From contig NZ_FYEY01000001.1 in NCBI RefSeq assembly GCF_900187385.1, positions 3,906,001 to 3,970,000 of the forward strand: DNA of 64,000 nt, given 5' to 3'. Positions 25,920-34,782 of this stretch are shown piece after piece; position 1 is the stretch's first letter, and each line of letters opens with the position of its first letter. The DNA comes from Streptomyces sp. 2114.4. Lineage in GTDB: Bacteria > Actinomycetota > Actinomycetes > Streptomycetales > Streptomycetaceae. Under the pieces are notes generated by a model, which searched no databases, had not been told where the DNA came from, and saw only the letters and a program-made list of their open reading frames with translations. The translations under genes and the position numbers were made by a program.

Positions 25920-26995
25920 TGCTCCCGCAGCTCGTGGAGGATGCCGGTGACGGCGGCGGTCAGCGGTACGGACAGCAGCATGCCGAGGATCCCGGCGACG
26001 CTGGCGCCCGCGGTGATCGCCAGCAGCACCGTCGCCGGATGCATTTTGACCGTCCGGCTCTGGATCATCGGCTGCAGTACATGCCCCTCCAGCACCTGCA
26101 CGGCCAGGACGACGCCGAGCGCCCAGAGCGCGATCACGAAGCCGCGGTCGGCCAGCGCCACCAGGATCGCCACGGCGCCGGAGATGAAGGCGCCGAGGTA
26201 GGGGATATAGGCGCCGACGAAGACCAGCGCACCCAGCCCGACGGCGCCCGGCACCCGGAGGATCAGCAGTCCGACGGTGATGCAGACGGCGTCGATCAGG
26301 GCGATGAAGGTGGTACCCCGCATAAAGCCTTCGATGGACTGGAAGCCGCGGCGGGCCATCTTCTCCAGTTGCGGTGCGGAGCTGCCGGGCGCCCAGTGGT
26401 GCAAGGTGCGGACGGCCTTGTCCGCGTCCCGCAGGAAGAAGAAGGTCAGCAGCAGGGCCAGGACCGAGGCGGCGAGGAACTGGCCGACCGCGCTGACACC
26501 GGTCAGCAGCCCCGAGGCCGCGGTGCCGCCGAACTTGGTCACCAGCTCCTTGGAACGGGAGGCGAGATCGTCGAGCGAGGTACCGGCCGCACCGAAGTGC
26601 TGGGAGAGGTCCTTGGCGGCTTGCCTGAGCGAGGAGATGATCTGGTCACCGGTGTCGACCAGCGCGCTGACGACGATGTATCCGGCGCCACCGACCACCA
26701 CCAAAAGGACCGCACAGGTCAGTCCGGCGGCCAGTGAGCGGTTGAGCTTCATCGCCACCAGCCGCCGGTGGAGCGGTCCGAGCAGCCCGCTGCCGAGCAG
26801 CGCCAGCAGTACGGGCGTGACTGCCGCGCTCAGTTCGATGCACAGCCACACCACGAGGGCCGCCACGGCCGCGAGCAACAGCGCCACCAGGCACCAGGCC
26901 GCGGCACGGCGGGCCTGGACCGGCAGCAACGGCGGTGAGGACCGTGGCCGTTCACGTCCGGCGCCGGGCCCGTTTTCCTCCGAGTCGTTTTGCAC
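25844..26995 (-). CDS. AI-2E family (PerM/YdiK-like) transporter
   Basis: Encodes 383 residues from a GTG at 26995, preceded by GGTGAG. Eight hydrophobic segments fit the AI-2E/UPF0118 fold: the pair AAVTPVLLALLGSGLLGPLH near the start, a cytosolic/extracytosolic helical stretch at 125-175, and the diagnostic late motifs FVGAYIPYLGAFISG and VLQPMIQSRTVKMHPATVLL. Members include an autoinducer-2 exporter in E. coli and Na+/H+ antiporters; the role here is unknown. The C-terminal 25 codons overlap the 3' end of the convergent phosphatase gene; both tails are Gly/Pro/Ser/Ala-rich. Confidence 0.87.
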   Translation of the reverse strand: MQNDSEENGPGAGRERPRSSPPLLPVQARRAAAWCLVALLLAAVAALVVWLCIELSAAVTPVLLALLGSGLLGPLHRRLVAMKLNRSLAAGLTCAVLLVVVGGAGYIVVSALVDTGDQIISSLRQAAKDLSQHFGAAGTSLDDLASRSKELVTKFGGTAASGLLTGVSAVGQFLAASVLALLLTFFFLRDADKAVRTLHHWAPGSSAPQLEKMARRGFQSIEGFMRGTTFIALIDAVCITVGLLILRVPGAVGLGALVFVGAYIPYLGAFISGAVAILVALADRGFVIALWALGVVLAVQVLEGHVLQPMIQSRTVKMHPATVLLAITAGASVAGILGMLLSVPLTAAVTGILHELREHYAAGPDSAGPDSGDTGPAASPASS

Positions 26996-27055
26996 CTCAC
27001 CAGTCCACCACGGCCACAGGCCCGGACCCGGTCGCCGAAACGGGTCAGGGGCGGC

Positions 27056-27069
27056 GTTTCACGTGAAAC
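27056..27069. other. parS site 3
   Basis: A perfect GTTTCACGTGAAAC in the short gap between the AI-2E gene start and the pirin gene end. Confidence 0.92.
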
Positions 27070-27093
27070 GCCGCCCCTGCTGCCGACCGGGCG

Positions 27094-28047
27094 TCAGTGC
27101 CCGTCGGCGGGGATCGTCCCGAGCCGGCCGGCCTGGAAGTCCTCGAAGGCCTGCGCCAGTTCGGCGTGGGTGTTCATCACGAACGGGCCGTAATGCATCA
27201 TCGGCTCGCGGATCGGCAGCCCACCGAGCAGCACCACCTCGAAGTTCGGACTGCGCGACTCCTGGGACTCGTCCGCCCGGATCGTGAGCGAGTCGCCGGC
27301 ACCGAACACGACCGACTGCCCCATACGGAACGGGCGCCCCTCCGCACCGGCCGAGCCGCGTCCGGCCAGGGCGTAGGCGAGGGCGTTGAAGTCCTTGCGC
27401 CAGGGGAGGGTCAGCTCCGCGCCCGGGTTCACCGTCACATGCATCATCGTGATCGGCGTATGGGTGATGCCCGGCCCGTCGTGTCCGTCGAGGTCACCGG
27501 CGATCAGCCGCAGCAGCGCTCCGCCGTCGCCCGAGGTCAGCAGCTTGACCTGGCCGCCGCCGATGTCCTGGTAGCGAGGGGCCATCATCTTGTCGCTCTT
27601 CGGCAGGTTCACCCACAGCTGGAGGCCGTGGAAGAGACCGCCGGACATGACCAGCGACTCCGGCGGCGCCTCGATGTGCAGCAGGCCCGAACCGGCCGTC
27701 ATCCACTGGGTGTCGCCGTCGTTGATGACGCCGCCGCCCCCGTGCGAGTCACGGTGCACGAAGGTGCCGTCGAGCAGATAGGTCACCGTCTCGAAGCCGC
27801 GGTGCGGGTGCCAGGGGGTGCCCTTGGCCTCTCCGGGCGCGTACTCCACCTCGCCCATCTGGTCCATCATGATGAACGGGTCGAGGTGCTGGTAGTCGAT
27901 GCCGGCGAACGCCCGGCGCACCGGGAAGCCCTCGCCCTCGAAGCCGCTCGGAGCGGTGGCAACGGCCAGCACGGGACGGGCGTGCGCCGTGACGGGCGCC
28001 GCCACACGCGGCAGGGTCAGCGGGTTCTCTACGGTCACTGCGGGCAT
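27094..28047 (-). CDS. Pirin family protein
   Basis: Encodes 317 residues from the ATG at 28047, with GAGGAGG 5-6 bases upstream. It is a two-cupin protein. The N-terminal cupin contains WHPHRGFETVTYLLDG and GSGLLHIEAPPE, the His/His/His/Glu metal site of pirins. The C-terminal pirin_C region follows (NPGAELTLPWRKDFNALAYA). Bacterial pirins have quercetinase activity or bind partners such as pyruvate dehydrogenase E1; here the role is unknown. It is probably cytosolic. It is monocistronic, flanked by parS on one side and terminator-like hairpins on the other. Confidence 0.92.
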   Translation of the reverse strand: MPAVTVENPLTLPRVAAPVTAHARPVLAVATAPSGFEGEGFPVRRAFAGIDYQHLDPFIMMDQMGEVEYAPGEAKGTPWHPHRGFETVTYLLDGTFVHRDSHGGGGVINDGDTQWMTAGSGLLHIEAPPESLVMSGGLFHGLQLWVNLPKSDKMMAPRYQDIGGGQVKLLTSGDGGALLRLIAGDLDGHDGPGITHTPITMMHVTVNPGAELTLPWRKDFNALAYALAGRGSAGAEGRPFRMGQSVVFGAGDSLTIRADESQESRSPNFEVVLLGGLPIREPMMHYGPFVMNTHAELAQAFEDFQAGRLGTIPADGH

Positions 28048-28181
28048 GACGGCCTCCTCGGTCGTTCCCCCAACTTAGTTGAATGGTGAACAACCCGCAA
28101 GGCGTGCGGTATTCCCGTCCGCATGTGCGCAGGTCAAAGGGGGCGCTCCGGACGGACTCGCCCCGGCTCCGGACACACTTC

Positions 28182-28231
28182 GGGCCGGCCCCCCTTCCGG
28201 GACCGGCCCTCGATGCCGCCGCGACGGCGGC
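28182..28231. terminator. Two adjacent hairpins downstream of the SseB-like gene
   Basis: GGGCCGG/CCGGCCC (28182-28188 with 28203-28209) and GCCGCCG/CGGCGGC (28215-28221 with 28225-28231, loop CGA). The second ends 28 bases from the minus-strand stop at 28259. Confidence 0.55.
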
Positions 28232-28258
28232 CCTTGACCCGCAGCGCAGCAGGGGCGG

Positions 28259-28735
28259 TCAGCCGTACATGCGCCGCATCGCGAAGTCGACCATCTGCTC
28301 CACGGCCTTCGCGTCGAAGACCATCCGGTGATCACCCTCCATGTCTAGGACGAACCCGTAGCCGGTCGGCAGCAGGTCCAGCACCTCGGCGCCGGTGATC
28401 ACGAAGTACTTCGACTCCTTGCCCGCGTACCGCCGCAGCTCCTTGAGGGAGGTGAACATCGGGATCACCGGCTGCTGGGTGTTGTGCAGCGCCAGGAAGC
28501 CGGGGTTGTCACCGCGCGGGCAGTAGATCTTGGACGTGGAGAAGATGCCCTGGAAGTCCTCGGCCGACATCGAGCCGGTGGTGAAGGCACGCACCGCATC
28601 GGCGAGCGAGGGCGGGGACGGCTCGGGATACAGCGGCGCCTCGCCGTAGCCCCCTTGGGGCGCTTGCTGCGGCGGGGGCGGCGGCGCTCCGTAGTGCTGC
28701 TGCCCGGCACCCGCGTTCTGGTCGTAGCCGTACAT
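28259..28735 (-). CDS. SseB-like N-terminal domain protein
   Basis: Encodes 158 residues from the ATG at 28735 (the codon for MYGYDQNAG). The first ~45 residues are Gly/Pro/Gln-rich. The remaining 110 residues (SLADAVRAFTTGSMSAEDFQ, FLALHNTQQPVIPMFTSLKE and TGAEVLDLLPTGYGFVLDME) match the SseB N-terminal-like fold found in many actinobacterial cytosolic proteins of unknown role. A longer start at 28837 has no support. It is divergent from the acyl-CoA dehydrogenase gene and shares its promoter region. Confidence 0.75.
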   Translation of the reverse strand: MYGYDQNAGAGQQHYGAPPPPPQQAPQGGYGEAPLYPEPSPPSLADAVRAFTTGSMSAEDFQGIFSTSKIYCPRGDNPGFLALHNTQQPVIPMFTSLKELRRYAGKESKYFVITGAEVLDLLPTGYGFVLDMEGDHRMVFDAKAVEQMVDFAMRRMYG

Positions 28736-28809
28736 GCGCCACAGCGTACTGAGTCGGCGATTCGCCGGGGGACGCTCGTCACAGATGGGCGGTAGGGGTT
28801 GATTCTTAT

Positions 28810-28821
28810 TACCGGTGGGTA
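28810..28821. promoter_or_regulatory. Inverted repeat TACC-N4-GGTA in the acyl-CoA dehydrogenase promoter region
   Basis: TACC GGTG GGTA, within TTACCGGTGGGTAG, is 79 bases upstream of the acyl-CoA dehydrogenase start in an AT-richer stretch. It resembles a TetR-type operator for fatty-acid genes. The regulator is not in the window. Confidence 0.35.
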
Positions 28822-28899
28822 GCATCATCGTAGGCACTTGCTACTTGCTGGTATTTGCGTTTGAGGTCCTCCCTCCCGAACCCTTACGGAGCCGTATCC

Positions 28900-30726
28900 A
28901 TGGGGCACTACAAGTCGAATCTCCGCGACATCGAGTTCAACCTCTTCGAGGTGCTCGGCCGTGACAGCGTGTACGGCACCGGACCGTTCGCGGAGATGGA
29001 TGTCGACACCGCCAAGAGCGTGCTGGCCGAGATCACCCGGCTGTCCGAGAACGAGCTGGCCGAGTCGTTCGCCGACGCCGACCGCAACCCGCCGGTCTTC
29101 GACCCGGACACCAACACCGCGCCGGTCCCGGACACGTTCAAGAAGAGCTACCAGGCCTTCATGGACGCCGAGTGGTGGCGTCTGGGCATCCCGGAGGAGC
29201 TCGGCGGCACCACCGCGCCGCGCTCCCTCCTCTGGGGCTTCGCCGAGACGATCCTGGGCGCCAACCCGGCCGTGTGGATGTACGCGTCCGGCCCCGCCTT
29301 CGCCGGTGTGCTCTTCGAGGAGGGCACCGAGGAGCAGCACCGCATAGCCCAGCTGATGGTGGACAAGCAGTGGGGCTCCACCATGGTGCTCACCGAGCCG
29401 GACGCCGGTTCGGACGTCGGCGCCGGCCGCACCAAGGCCGTGCAGCAGGAGGACGGCACCTGGCACATCGAGGGCGTCAAGCGCTTCATCACCTCCGGTG
29501 AGCACGACATGTCCGAGAACATCGTGCACTTCGTCCTCGCTCGCCCCGAAGGTGCCGGTCCGGGCACCAAGGGCCTGTCGCTGTTCATCGTGCCGAAGTA
29601 CGACTTCGACTGGGAGACCGGCGAGCTGGGCGAGCGCAACGGCGCCTACGCCACCAACGTCGAGCACAAGATGGGCCTGAAGGCCTCCAACACCTGCGAG
29701 ATGACCTTCGGCGCCAACCACCCGGCCAAGGGCTGGCTGCTCGGCGAGAAGCACGACGGCATCCGCCAGATGTTCAAGATCATCGAGTTCGCCCGGATGA
29801 TGGTCGGCACGAAGGCCATCGCCACCCTCTCCACCGGCTACCTCAACGCGCTGGAGTACGCCAAGGAGCGCGTGCAGGGCCCGGACCTGGCCGCCTTCAC
29901 GGACAAGACCGCGCCGCGCGTCACGATCACCCACCACCCCGATGTGCGCCGCTCGCTGATGACGCAGAAGGCGTACGCCGAGGGCATGCGCGCCCTGGTG
30001 CTCTACACCGCCACGGTCCAGGACGAGATCATCGTCAAGGAGGCCGCGGGCGAGGACGCGAGCGCCGCGATCCGCCTCAACGACCTGCTGCTGCCGATCG
30101 TCAAGGGCTACGGTTCGGAGAAGTCCTACGAGCAGCTGGCGCAGTCGCTGCAGACCTTCGGCGGCTCCGGGTACCTGCAGGAGTACCCGATCGAGCAGTA
30201 CATCCGTGACGCCAAGATCGACACCCTCTACGAGGGCACCACCGCGATCCAGGGCCAGGACTTCTTCTTCCGGAAGATCGTCCGCGACCAGGGCCAGGCG
30301 CTCACCGCCCTCTCCGACGAGATCAAGAAGTTCCTCGCGGACAACATCGGCGGCGAGGAGCTGGAGCAGGCCCGCGGCGAGCTGGCCAAGGCGGCCGCCG
30401 ACCTGGAGGCGATCGTCGGCGCCATGCTGACCGACCTCGCGGCCACCGAGAAGGACGTCAAGTCCATCTACAAGGTCGGCCTGAACACCACCCGCGTGCT
30501 GATGGCCTCCGGTGACGTCGTCATCGGCTACCTCCTGCTCAAGGGTGCGGCCGTGGCCGCAGAGAAGCTGGCCGGGGCCTCGGCGAAGGACAAGGCCTTC
30601 TACACCGGCAAGATCGCCGCGGCGAAGTTCTTCGCGCACAACGTCCTGCCGGGCGTCGGCGTCCAGCGCGGGCTGGCCGAGACCGTCGACCAGTCGCTGA
30701 TGGAGCTCGACGAGGCCGCGTTCTAG
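28900..30726 (+). CDS. Large acyl-CoA dehydrogenase (FadE5-like)
   Basis: Encodes 608 residues from the ATG at 28900 (MGHYKSNLRDIEFNLFEV). Ordinary acyl-CoA dehydrogenases have about 380 residues; the extra N- and C-terminal parts match the ~610-residue FadE5 type. The FAD-binding signatures are TEPDAGSDVG and GVKRFITSGEHD. The late motif ...QYIRDAKIDTLYEGTTAIQG carries the flavin/substrate loop. It should catalyse the first, FAD-dependent alpha-beta dehydrogenation in acyl-CoA beta-oxidation with broad chain-length use. It is followed by a strong terminator. Confidence 0.93.
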   Translation: MGHYKSNLRDIEFNLFEVLGRDSVYGTGPFAEMDVDTAKSVLAEITRLSENELAESFADADRNPPVFDPDTNTAPVPDTFKKSYQAFMDAEWWRLGIPEELGGTTAPRSLLWGFAETILGANPAVWMYASGPAFAGVLFEEGTEEQHRIAQLMVDKQWGSTMVLTEPDAGSDVGAGRTKAVQQEDGTWHIEGVKRFITSGEHDMSENIVHFVLARPEGAGPGTKGLSLFIVPKYDFDWETGELGERNGAYATNVEHKMGLKASNTCEMTFGANHPAKGWLLGEKHDGIRQMFKIIEFARMMVGTKAIATLSTGYLNALEYAKERVQGPDLAAFTDKTAPRVTITHHPDVRRSLMTQKAYAEGMRALVLYTATVQDEIIVKEAAGEDASAAIRLNDLLLPIVKGYGSEKSYEQLAQSLQTFGGSGYLQEYPIEQYIRDAKIDTLYEGTTAIQGQDFFFRKIVRDQGQALTALSDEIKKFLADNIGGEELEQARGELAKAAADLEAIVGAMLTDLAATEKDVKSIYKVGLNTTRVLMASGDVVIGYLLLKGAAVAAEKLAGASAKDKAFYTGKIAAAKFFAHNVLPGVGVQRGLAETVDQSLMELDEAAF

Positions 30727-30800
30727 GAGCGCCTTGCGCGGCCCTGCTGCGACGGCGGGTCTCTCAGGAAACTCTCAGACGGGCCGTCCAGACTGATGGC

Positions 30801-30830
30801 GCCCGCCTCTCTTCCCCCGGAGAGGCGGGC
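30801..30830. terminator. Strong terminator after the acyl-CoA dehydrogenase gene
   Basis: A perfect 11-bp stem GCCCGCCTCTC/GAGAGGCGGGC (30801-30811 with 30820-30830) closes an 8-nt loop and is followed by TTCGT. Confidence 0.85.
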
Positions 30831-31073
30831 TTCGTCATGTCCGGCAGGCGGCGGGGCCGGCCGCCGGGGCCTCCGGGGCAGCTGCGGGACGCGCGGGCAA
30901 GGCGCGGCGTACGCACGGGCAGTACGCGGCGTGCGCCGGACCATCGCCCCGGAGCCCGGAATCCCCTGCTCCGGAGGCTTCCGGGCCCGAATACTGAAAT
31001 CCTGGCCGGAAGGGAGCGGAGTCACCATGCATGCACGCGGGGAATGCGGGGTCCGGCTCCTTATGCTGAATCC
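30831..31073 (+). other. Gene-free leader region before the M18 aminopeptidase gene
   Basis: Together with 30727-30800 this makes a 347-bp gap. The only open frame (30796-31077) runs through the terminator hairpin and has shadow-like Arg/Gly/Ala composition, so it was not called. The promoter of the aminopeptidase-SARP operon should be here; no clear hexamers were seen. Confidence 0.4.
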
Positions 31074-32369
31074 ATGACCAACTCCGTCCGCTTCGATCGC
31101 GGCCACACCGACGACCTGATGTCCTTCCTCGCCGCCAGTCCGTCGCCCTACCACGCAGTGGCAAATGCGGCGGAGCGGCTGGAAAAGGCCGGGTTCCGGC
31201 AGGTCGCCGAGGTCGACGAATGGGACGGCGGAACCGGCGGGAAGTTTGTGCTGCGCGGCGGCGCGATCATCGCCTGGTACGTGCCCGAGGGCGCAAGCCC
31301 CTCGACTTCGTACCGTATTGTCGGTGCTCACACAGACTCTCCCAATTTGCGCGTCAAACCGATTCCGGACACCGGCTCGCGCGGCTGGCGGCAGATCGCC
31401 GTCGAGATCTACGGCGGCACGCTGCTCAACACCTGGCTCGACCGCGACCTGGGGCTGAGCGGGCGGGTGACGCTCGCTGACGGCAGTCACCGGCTCGTCC
31501 ACGTCGACCGGGCGCTGCTGAGAGTGCCCCAGCTGGCCGTGCACCTCGACCGCTCGGTGAACGCCGACGGCCTGAAGCTCGACAAGCAACGCCATATGAC
31601 GCCGATCTGGGGCCTGGGCGAGGTCGCCGAGGGAGACCTGATCGCCTTCGTCGCCGAGGAGACCGGCATACCGGCCGACGACATCAAGGGCTGGGACCTG
31701 ATGGTGCACAGCATCGAGGCGCCCGCCTACCTGGGCCGCGACCGCGAGCTGGTGGCCGGGCCACGGATGGACAACCTGCTGTCGGTCCACGCCGGTACGG
31801 CCGCGCTCACCGCGGCGGCGGCCGCCGGCAGCGCGCTGACCAGCATTCCGGTACTGGCTGCTTTCGACCACGAGGAGAACGGCAGCCAGTCCGACACCGG
31901 CGCGGACGGACCGCTGCTCGGCACGGTCCTGGAGCGCTCGGTGTTCGCCCGCGGCGGCTCGTACGAGGACCGGGCGCGGGCCTTCGCCGGCACCGTCTGC
32001 CTGTCGTCCGACACCGGGCACGCCGTCCACCCCAACTACAGCGAACGGCATGAGCCCGGGCACCACCCGATGCCCAACGGCGGGCCGATCCTCAAGGTCA
32101 ACGTCAACCAGCGCTATGCCACGGACGGCAGCGGACGGGCCGTTTTCGCGGCGGCCTGCGAGCGGGCCGGCGTGCCGTGGCAGAGCTTTGTGTCCAACAA
32201 CTCGATGCCGTGCGGCACCACCATCGGGCCGATCACCGCGGCCCGGCACGGCATCGCCACGGTCGACATCGGCGTGGCGATCCTGTCCATGCACTCGGCG
32301 CGTGAACTGTGCGGCTCCGAGGACCCGTATCTGCTGGCGAACGCCCTGACGGCCTTCCTGGAGGGCTGA
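31074..32369 (+). CDS. M18 family aminopeptidase (aspartyl aminopeptidase type)
   Basis: Encodes 431 residues from the ATG at 31074 (MTNSVRFDRGHTDDLMSFLA). The dinuclear zinc site motifs are present: IVGAHTDSPNLR, AGPRMDNLLS, FDHEENGS, SSDTGHAVHPNY and, near the end, ILSMHSARE. The overall length is that of M18 enzymes, which remove N-terminal acidic (or other) residues from peptides in the cytosol. The next gene starts one base after the stop codon, so expression of the SARP-type regulator is probably coupled to this peptidase. Confidence 0.93.
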   Translation: MTNSVRFDRGHTDDLMSFLAASPSPYHAVANAAERLEKAGFRQVAEVDEWDGGTGGKFVLRGGAIIAWYVPEGASPSTSYRIVGAHTDSPNLRVKPIPDTGSRGWRQIAVEIYGGTLLNTWLDRDLGLSGRVTLADGSHRLVHVDRALLRVPQLAVHLDRSVNADGLKLDKQRHMTPIWGLGEVAEGDLIAFVAEETGIPADDIKGWDLMVHSIEAPAYLGRDRELVAGPRMDNLLSVHAGTAALTAAAAAGSALTSIPVLAAFDHEENGSQSDTGADGPLLGTVLERSVFARGGSYEDRARAFAGTVCLSSDTGHAVHPNYSERHEPGHHPMPNGGPILKVNVNQRYATDGSGRAVFAAACERAGVPWQSFVSNNSMPCGTTIGPITAARHGIATVDIGVAILSMHSARELCGSEDPYLLANALTAFLEG

Positions 32370-32370
32370 G

Positions 32371-34467
32371 TTGGAATTCTCACTGCTCGGTCCGATCTCC
32401 GTGACGACCGGCTCCGCGGAGCTGTCGCTCGGACCCGCCAAACGGCGCAGTGTGCTTGCGCTGCTGTTGCTGCAGCCCAACACCACCGTCCCGCTGGAGC
32501 AGTTGATCGACTCCCTGTGGGAGGACGAGCCCCCCGAACACTCCCGCACCGTCGTCCAGGGGCATGTCTCGCGGCTGCGCGCCACGCTCGCCGAGGGCGG
32601 CGCGGAGGCGTACGGCATCGAGCTGACCACCCATGGGTCCGCCTATCTGCTGCGCCTGCCGGAGGAGTTGATCGACGCCCACCGCTTCGGTGAACTGGTG
32701 GCTCTGGCGCGCCCCGAGGCGGCGCCGGGCGACGCCGTACCGCTGCTGCGGGAGGCGCTGGGCCTGTGGCGCGGCCCCGCGCTGACCGGCACGGTCACCA
32801 GTCCGCCGTTCGCGGCCGCCGCGCATGCGCTGGAGGAGCGCCGGCTGACGGCCGTGGAGGCGCTGGGGCGGGCGCACGGCGCCCTCGGCGAGCACGAACA
32901 GGCCGCCGCCGTCCTCTACTCCGCCGCCGTCAACCATCCCTTGCGGGAGGGGCTGATCGCCGGGCTGATGCGGGCGCTGTTCCATACGGGGCGGCAGTCC
33001 GATGCGCTGGAGTGGTTCCACCGCACCCGCCGGCTGCTCAACGAGGAGCTGGGTGTCGATCCCGGCGAGCGGCTGCGGAACGCGTACGAGGAGATTCTGC
33101 GCGCGGAGGCGGCCGGCGCGAGCCGGCAGGGCGCGGCGAAGCCCGGGGCACCCGGCGCGGGCTCCGCGCCGGGCGGGGCGCCGTCCGGAGGGGCTGGTTC
33201 CGGGGAGGCTTCCGGAGGCGGCCGTACCGGTGCTCCGGCAGCGGGCCGCTCCACAACGGGCGGCGGGGCGCGTCCCGTTGGCCGTGAGGGGCAGGCGCCC
33301 GCCCAGGGGGTCGCCGACCGGAGTGCGGCGGACGGCGGTCCCCAGGCGCCGGGTACCGGCCGGACGCAGTCCGGCACCACGGCCGGCGGGCGTGACGGGT
33401 CCGGCTCCGGGCGGGGCGGCGCGGCACCGCGGCTGCTGCCCCGTCCGCCCGCCCGCTTCCTGGGCCGGGAGGACCAGCTGGCCGCACTCACCGCGGTGCT
33501 GACGGACCGTACGACGGGCGAGAGCCCGCTCGCGGTGGTGGCGGGGCCGGCCGGCGTGGGCAAGACCGCCTGCGCCGTGCAGTGGGCGCATCTGTACGCC
33601 GGGGCCTTCCCCGACGGGCAGCTCTTCGCCGATCTGCGCGGCTTCGGCGAGGGCGACGAGGCGCCCCCGGCCGAGATCCTGCGCGACTTCCTGCTGGCGC
33701 TGGGCACTCCTTTGGAGCGCGTACCCGGTTCGGCGCAGGCCGCATCGGCGCTGTTCAGGTCGCTGGTCGCGGAGCGCCGGATGCTGGTGGTCCTCGACAA
33801 CGCCAGCAGCTCGGCGCAGGTACGGCCGCTGCTGCCCGGTGGCCCGCACTGCGCCACGGTCGTCACGAGCCGCAGCCGCCTCGACGGTCTGGTCGCCACC
33901 GACTGCGCCCGGCCGGTCGGCATCCAGACGCTCGGCCACGAGGAGGGCGCGGCGCTGCTCGGCGCCATGCTCGGCCCGGAGCGGGTCGCCGAGGACCCGG
34001 CCGCCGCGCGGGAACTGGTCGACCTGTGCGACGGTCTGCCGCTGGCGCTGCGGGCCGCGGCCGCCCAGCTCACCGCCCGGCCGCGCTGGCGGCTGGCCCG
34101 GCTGGCGGCGGCGCTGCGCGACGAACGGCGGCGGCTGGCGCTGCTGTCGGCCGAGGACACCGGTATCGCGGCGGCGCTGCGGATGTCCGTCGCCCGGCTG
34201 TCGGCGGACGACGCACGGCTGCTCAGCGCGCTGGCGACCAGCGCGGACGGCCACCTCAACGCCTCGTTGGCGGCGGCGCTCGCCGGGTACGACCCGGAGC
34301 GCACCCAGGACGGTCTGGACCGGCTCGCGGAGATGCATCTGGTGGACGAAGAAGCCACCGACGTCTACACGATCAGCACGCTGACGCAGCTGTTCGCGCG
34401 GGACGACCGCGGTGAAGGCGGCGAAGGGGGCGAAGGCGGCGAGGGGAAGCACGAACGGAACAGGTGA
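32371..34467 (+). CDS. SARP/AfsR-type transcriptional regulator with BTAD and NB-ARC-like ATPase domain
   Basis: Encodes 698 residues from a TTG at 32371, one base after the aminopeptidase stop; GGAGGG (32360-32365) is the ribosome site. Residues 1-95 are an OmpR-type winged helix (MEFSLLGPISV, KRRSVLALLLL). Residues 100-245 are the BTAD helical domain ending EWFHRTRRLLNEELGVDPGE. Residues ~250-360 are a disordered Gly/Ala/Ser/Arg linker. The NB-ARC-like STAND ATPase follows, with P-loop AGPAGVGKT near 390 and MLVVLDNASS as Walker B. Unlike AfsR (about 990 residues) it lacks C-terminal TPRs. It likely activates secondary metabolism or a nearby target; a candidate operator lies at 34653-34670. 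Confidence 0.88.
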   Translation: MEFSLLGPISVTTGSAELSLGPAKRRSVLALLLLQPNTTVPLEQLIDSLWEDEPPEHSRTVVQGHVSRLRATLAEGGAEAYGIELTTHGSAYLLRLPEELIDAHRFGELVALARPEAAPGDAVPLLREALGLWRGPALTGTVTSPPFAAAAHALEERRLTAVEALGRAHGALGEHEQAAAVLYSAAVNHPLREGLIAGLMRALFHTGRQSDALEWFHRTRRLLNEELGVDPGERLRNAYEEILRAEAAGASRQGAAKPGAPGAGSAPGGAPSGGAGSGEASGGGRTGAPAAGRSTTGGGARPVGREGQAPAQGVADRSAADGGPQAPGTGRTQSGTTAGGRDGSGSGRGGAAPRLLPRPPARFLGREDQLAALTAVLTDRTTGESPLAVVAGPAGVGKTACAVQWAHLYAGAFPDGQLFADLRGFGEGDEAPPAEILRDFLLALGTPLERVPGSAQAASALFRSLVAERRMLVVLDNASSSAQVRPLLPGGPHCATVVTSRSRLDGLVATDCARPVGIQTLGHEEGAALLGAMLGPERVAEDPAAARELVDLCDGLPLALRAAAAQLTARPRWRLARLAAALRDERRRLALLSAEDTGIAAALRMSVARLSADDARLLSALATSADGHLNASLAAALAGYDPERTQDGLDRLAEMHLVDEEATDVYTISTLTQLFARDDRGEGGEGGEGGEGKHERNR

Positions 34468-34548
34468 CGCGTGCAAGGGGAACGACGGCCCCGGCGGCTG
34501 AGCTGCGGCCGTCGCTCCCCCGGCCCCGGGGACGGCCTGGCCTGGAAC

Positions 34549-34619
34549 GGCGCGGACGGCCGGACGGCGCGGACGGCCGGGACGGCGCGCATGGCCGGGA
34601 CGGCGCGCACGGCCGGGGC
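34549..34619. repeat. Four tandem 17-18-bp repeats downstream of the SARP gene
   Basis: Units of the type GGCGCGGACGGCCGGGAC occupy 34549-34565, 34566-34583, 34584-34601 and 34602-34619 with few changes. The surrounding 34468-34782 gap holds no gene. Confidence 0.7.
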
Positions 34620-34652
34620 AGCTCGGGCGGTCGGAACGGCCCGGGCGCGGAA

Positions 34653-34670
34653 ACGTTAGGCGCACGTTAG
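34653..34670 (+). promoter_or_regulatory. Direct heptamer repeat at 11-bp pitch (candidate SARP operator)
   Basis: ACGTTAG occurs at 34653-34659 and 34664-34670, separated by 4 bp. Known SARP regulators bind heptamer direct repeats with exactly this 4-bp spacing, on one DNA face. It lies 113 bases upstream of the DUF4232 lipoprotein gene and just after the SARP-type gene. Confidence 0.45.
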
Positions 34671-34782
34671 TGGCACGGCAGCGGCGGGCGGCAATCTGGT
34701 GTTCAGGCCGCTGGAGAGAGTCGGCCAGACCGCAGGACGTACCGCCGGGGCGGTGCGGACCACCGACCGGGGGAGACCGGAC

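Noticed and set aside
30796..31077. 93-codon ORF overlapping the aminopeptidase start as ATGA
   Set aside because: It begins just before and passes through the strong terminator at 30801-30830, with Arg/Gly/Ala-biased composition and no family match.
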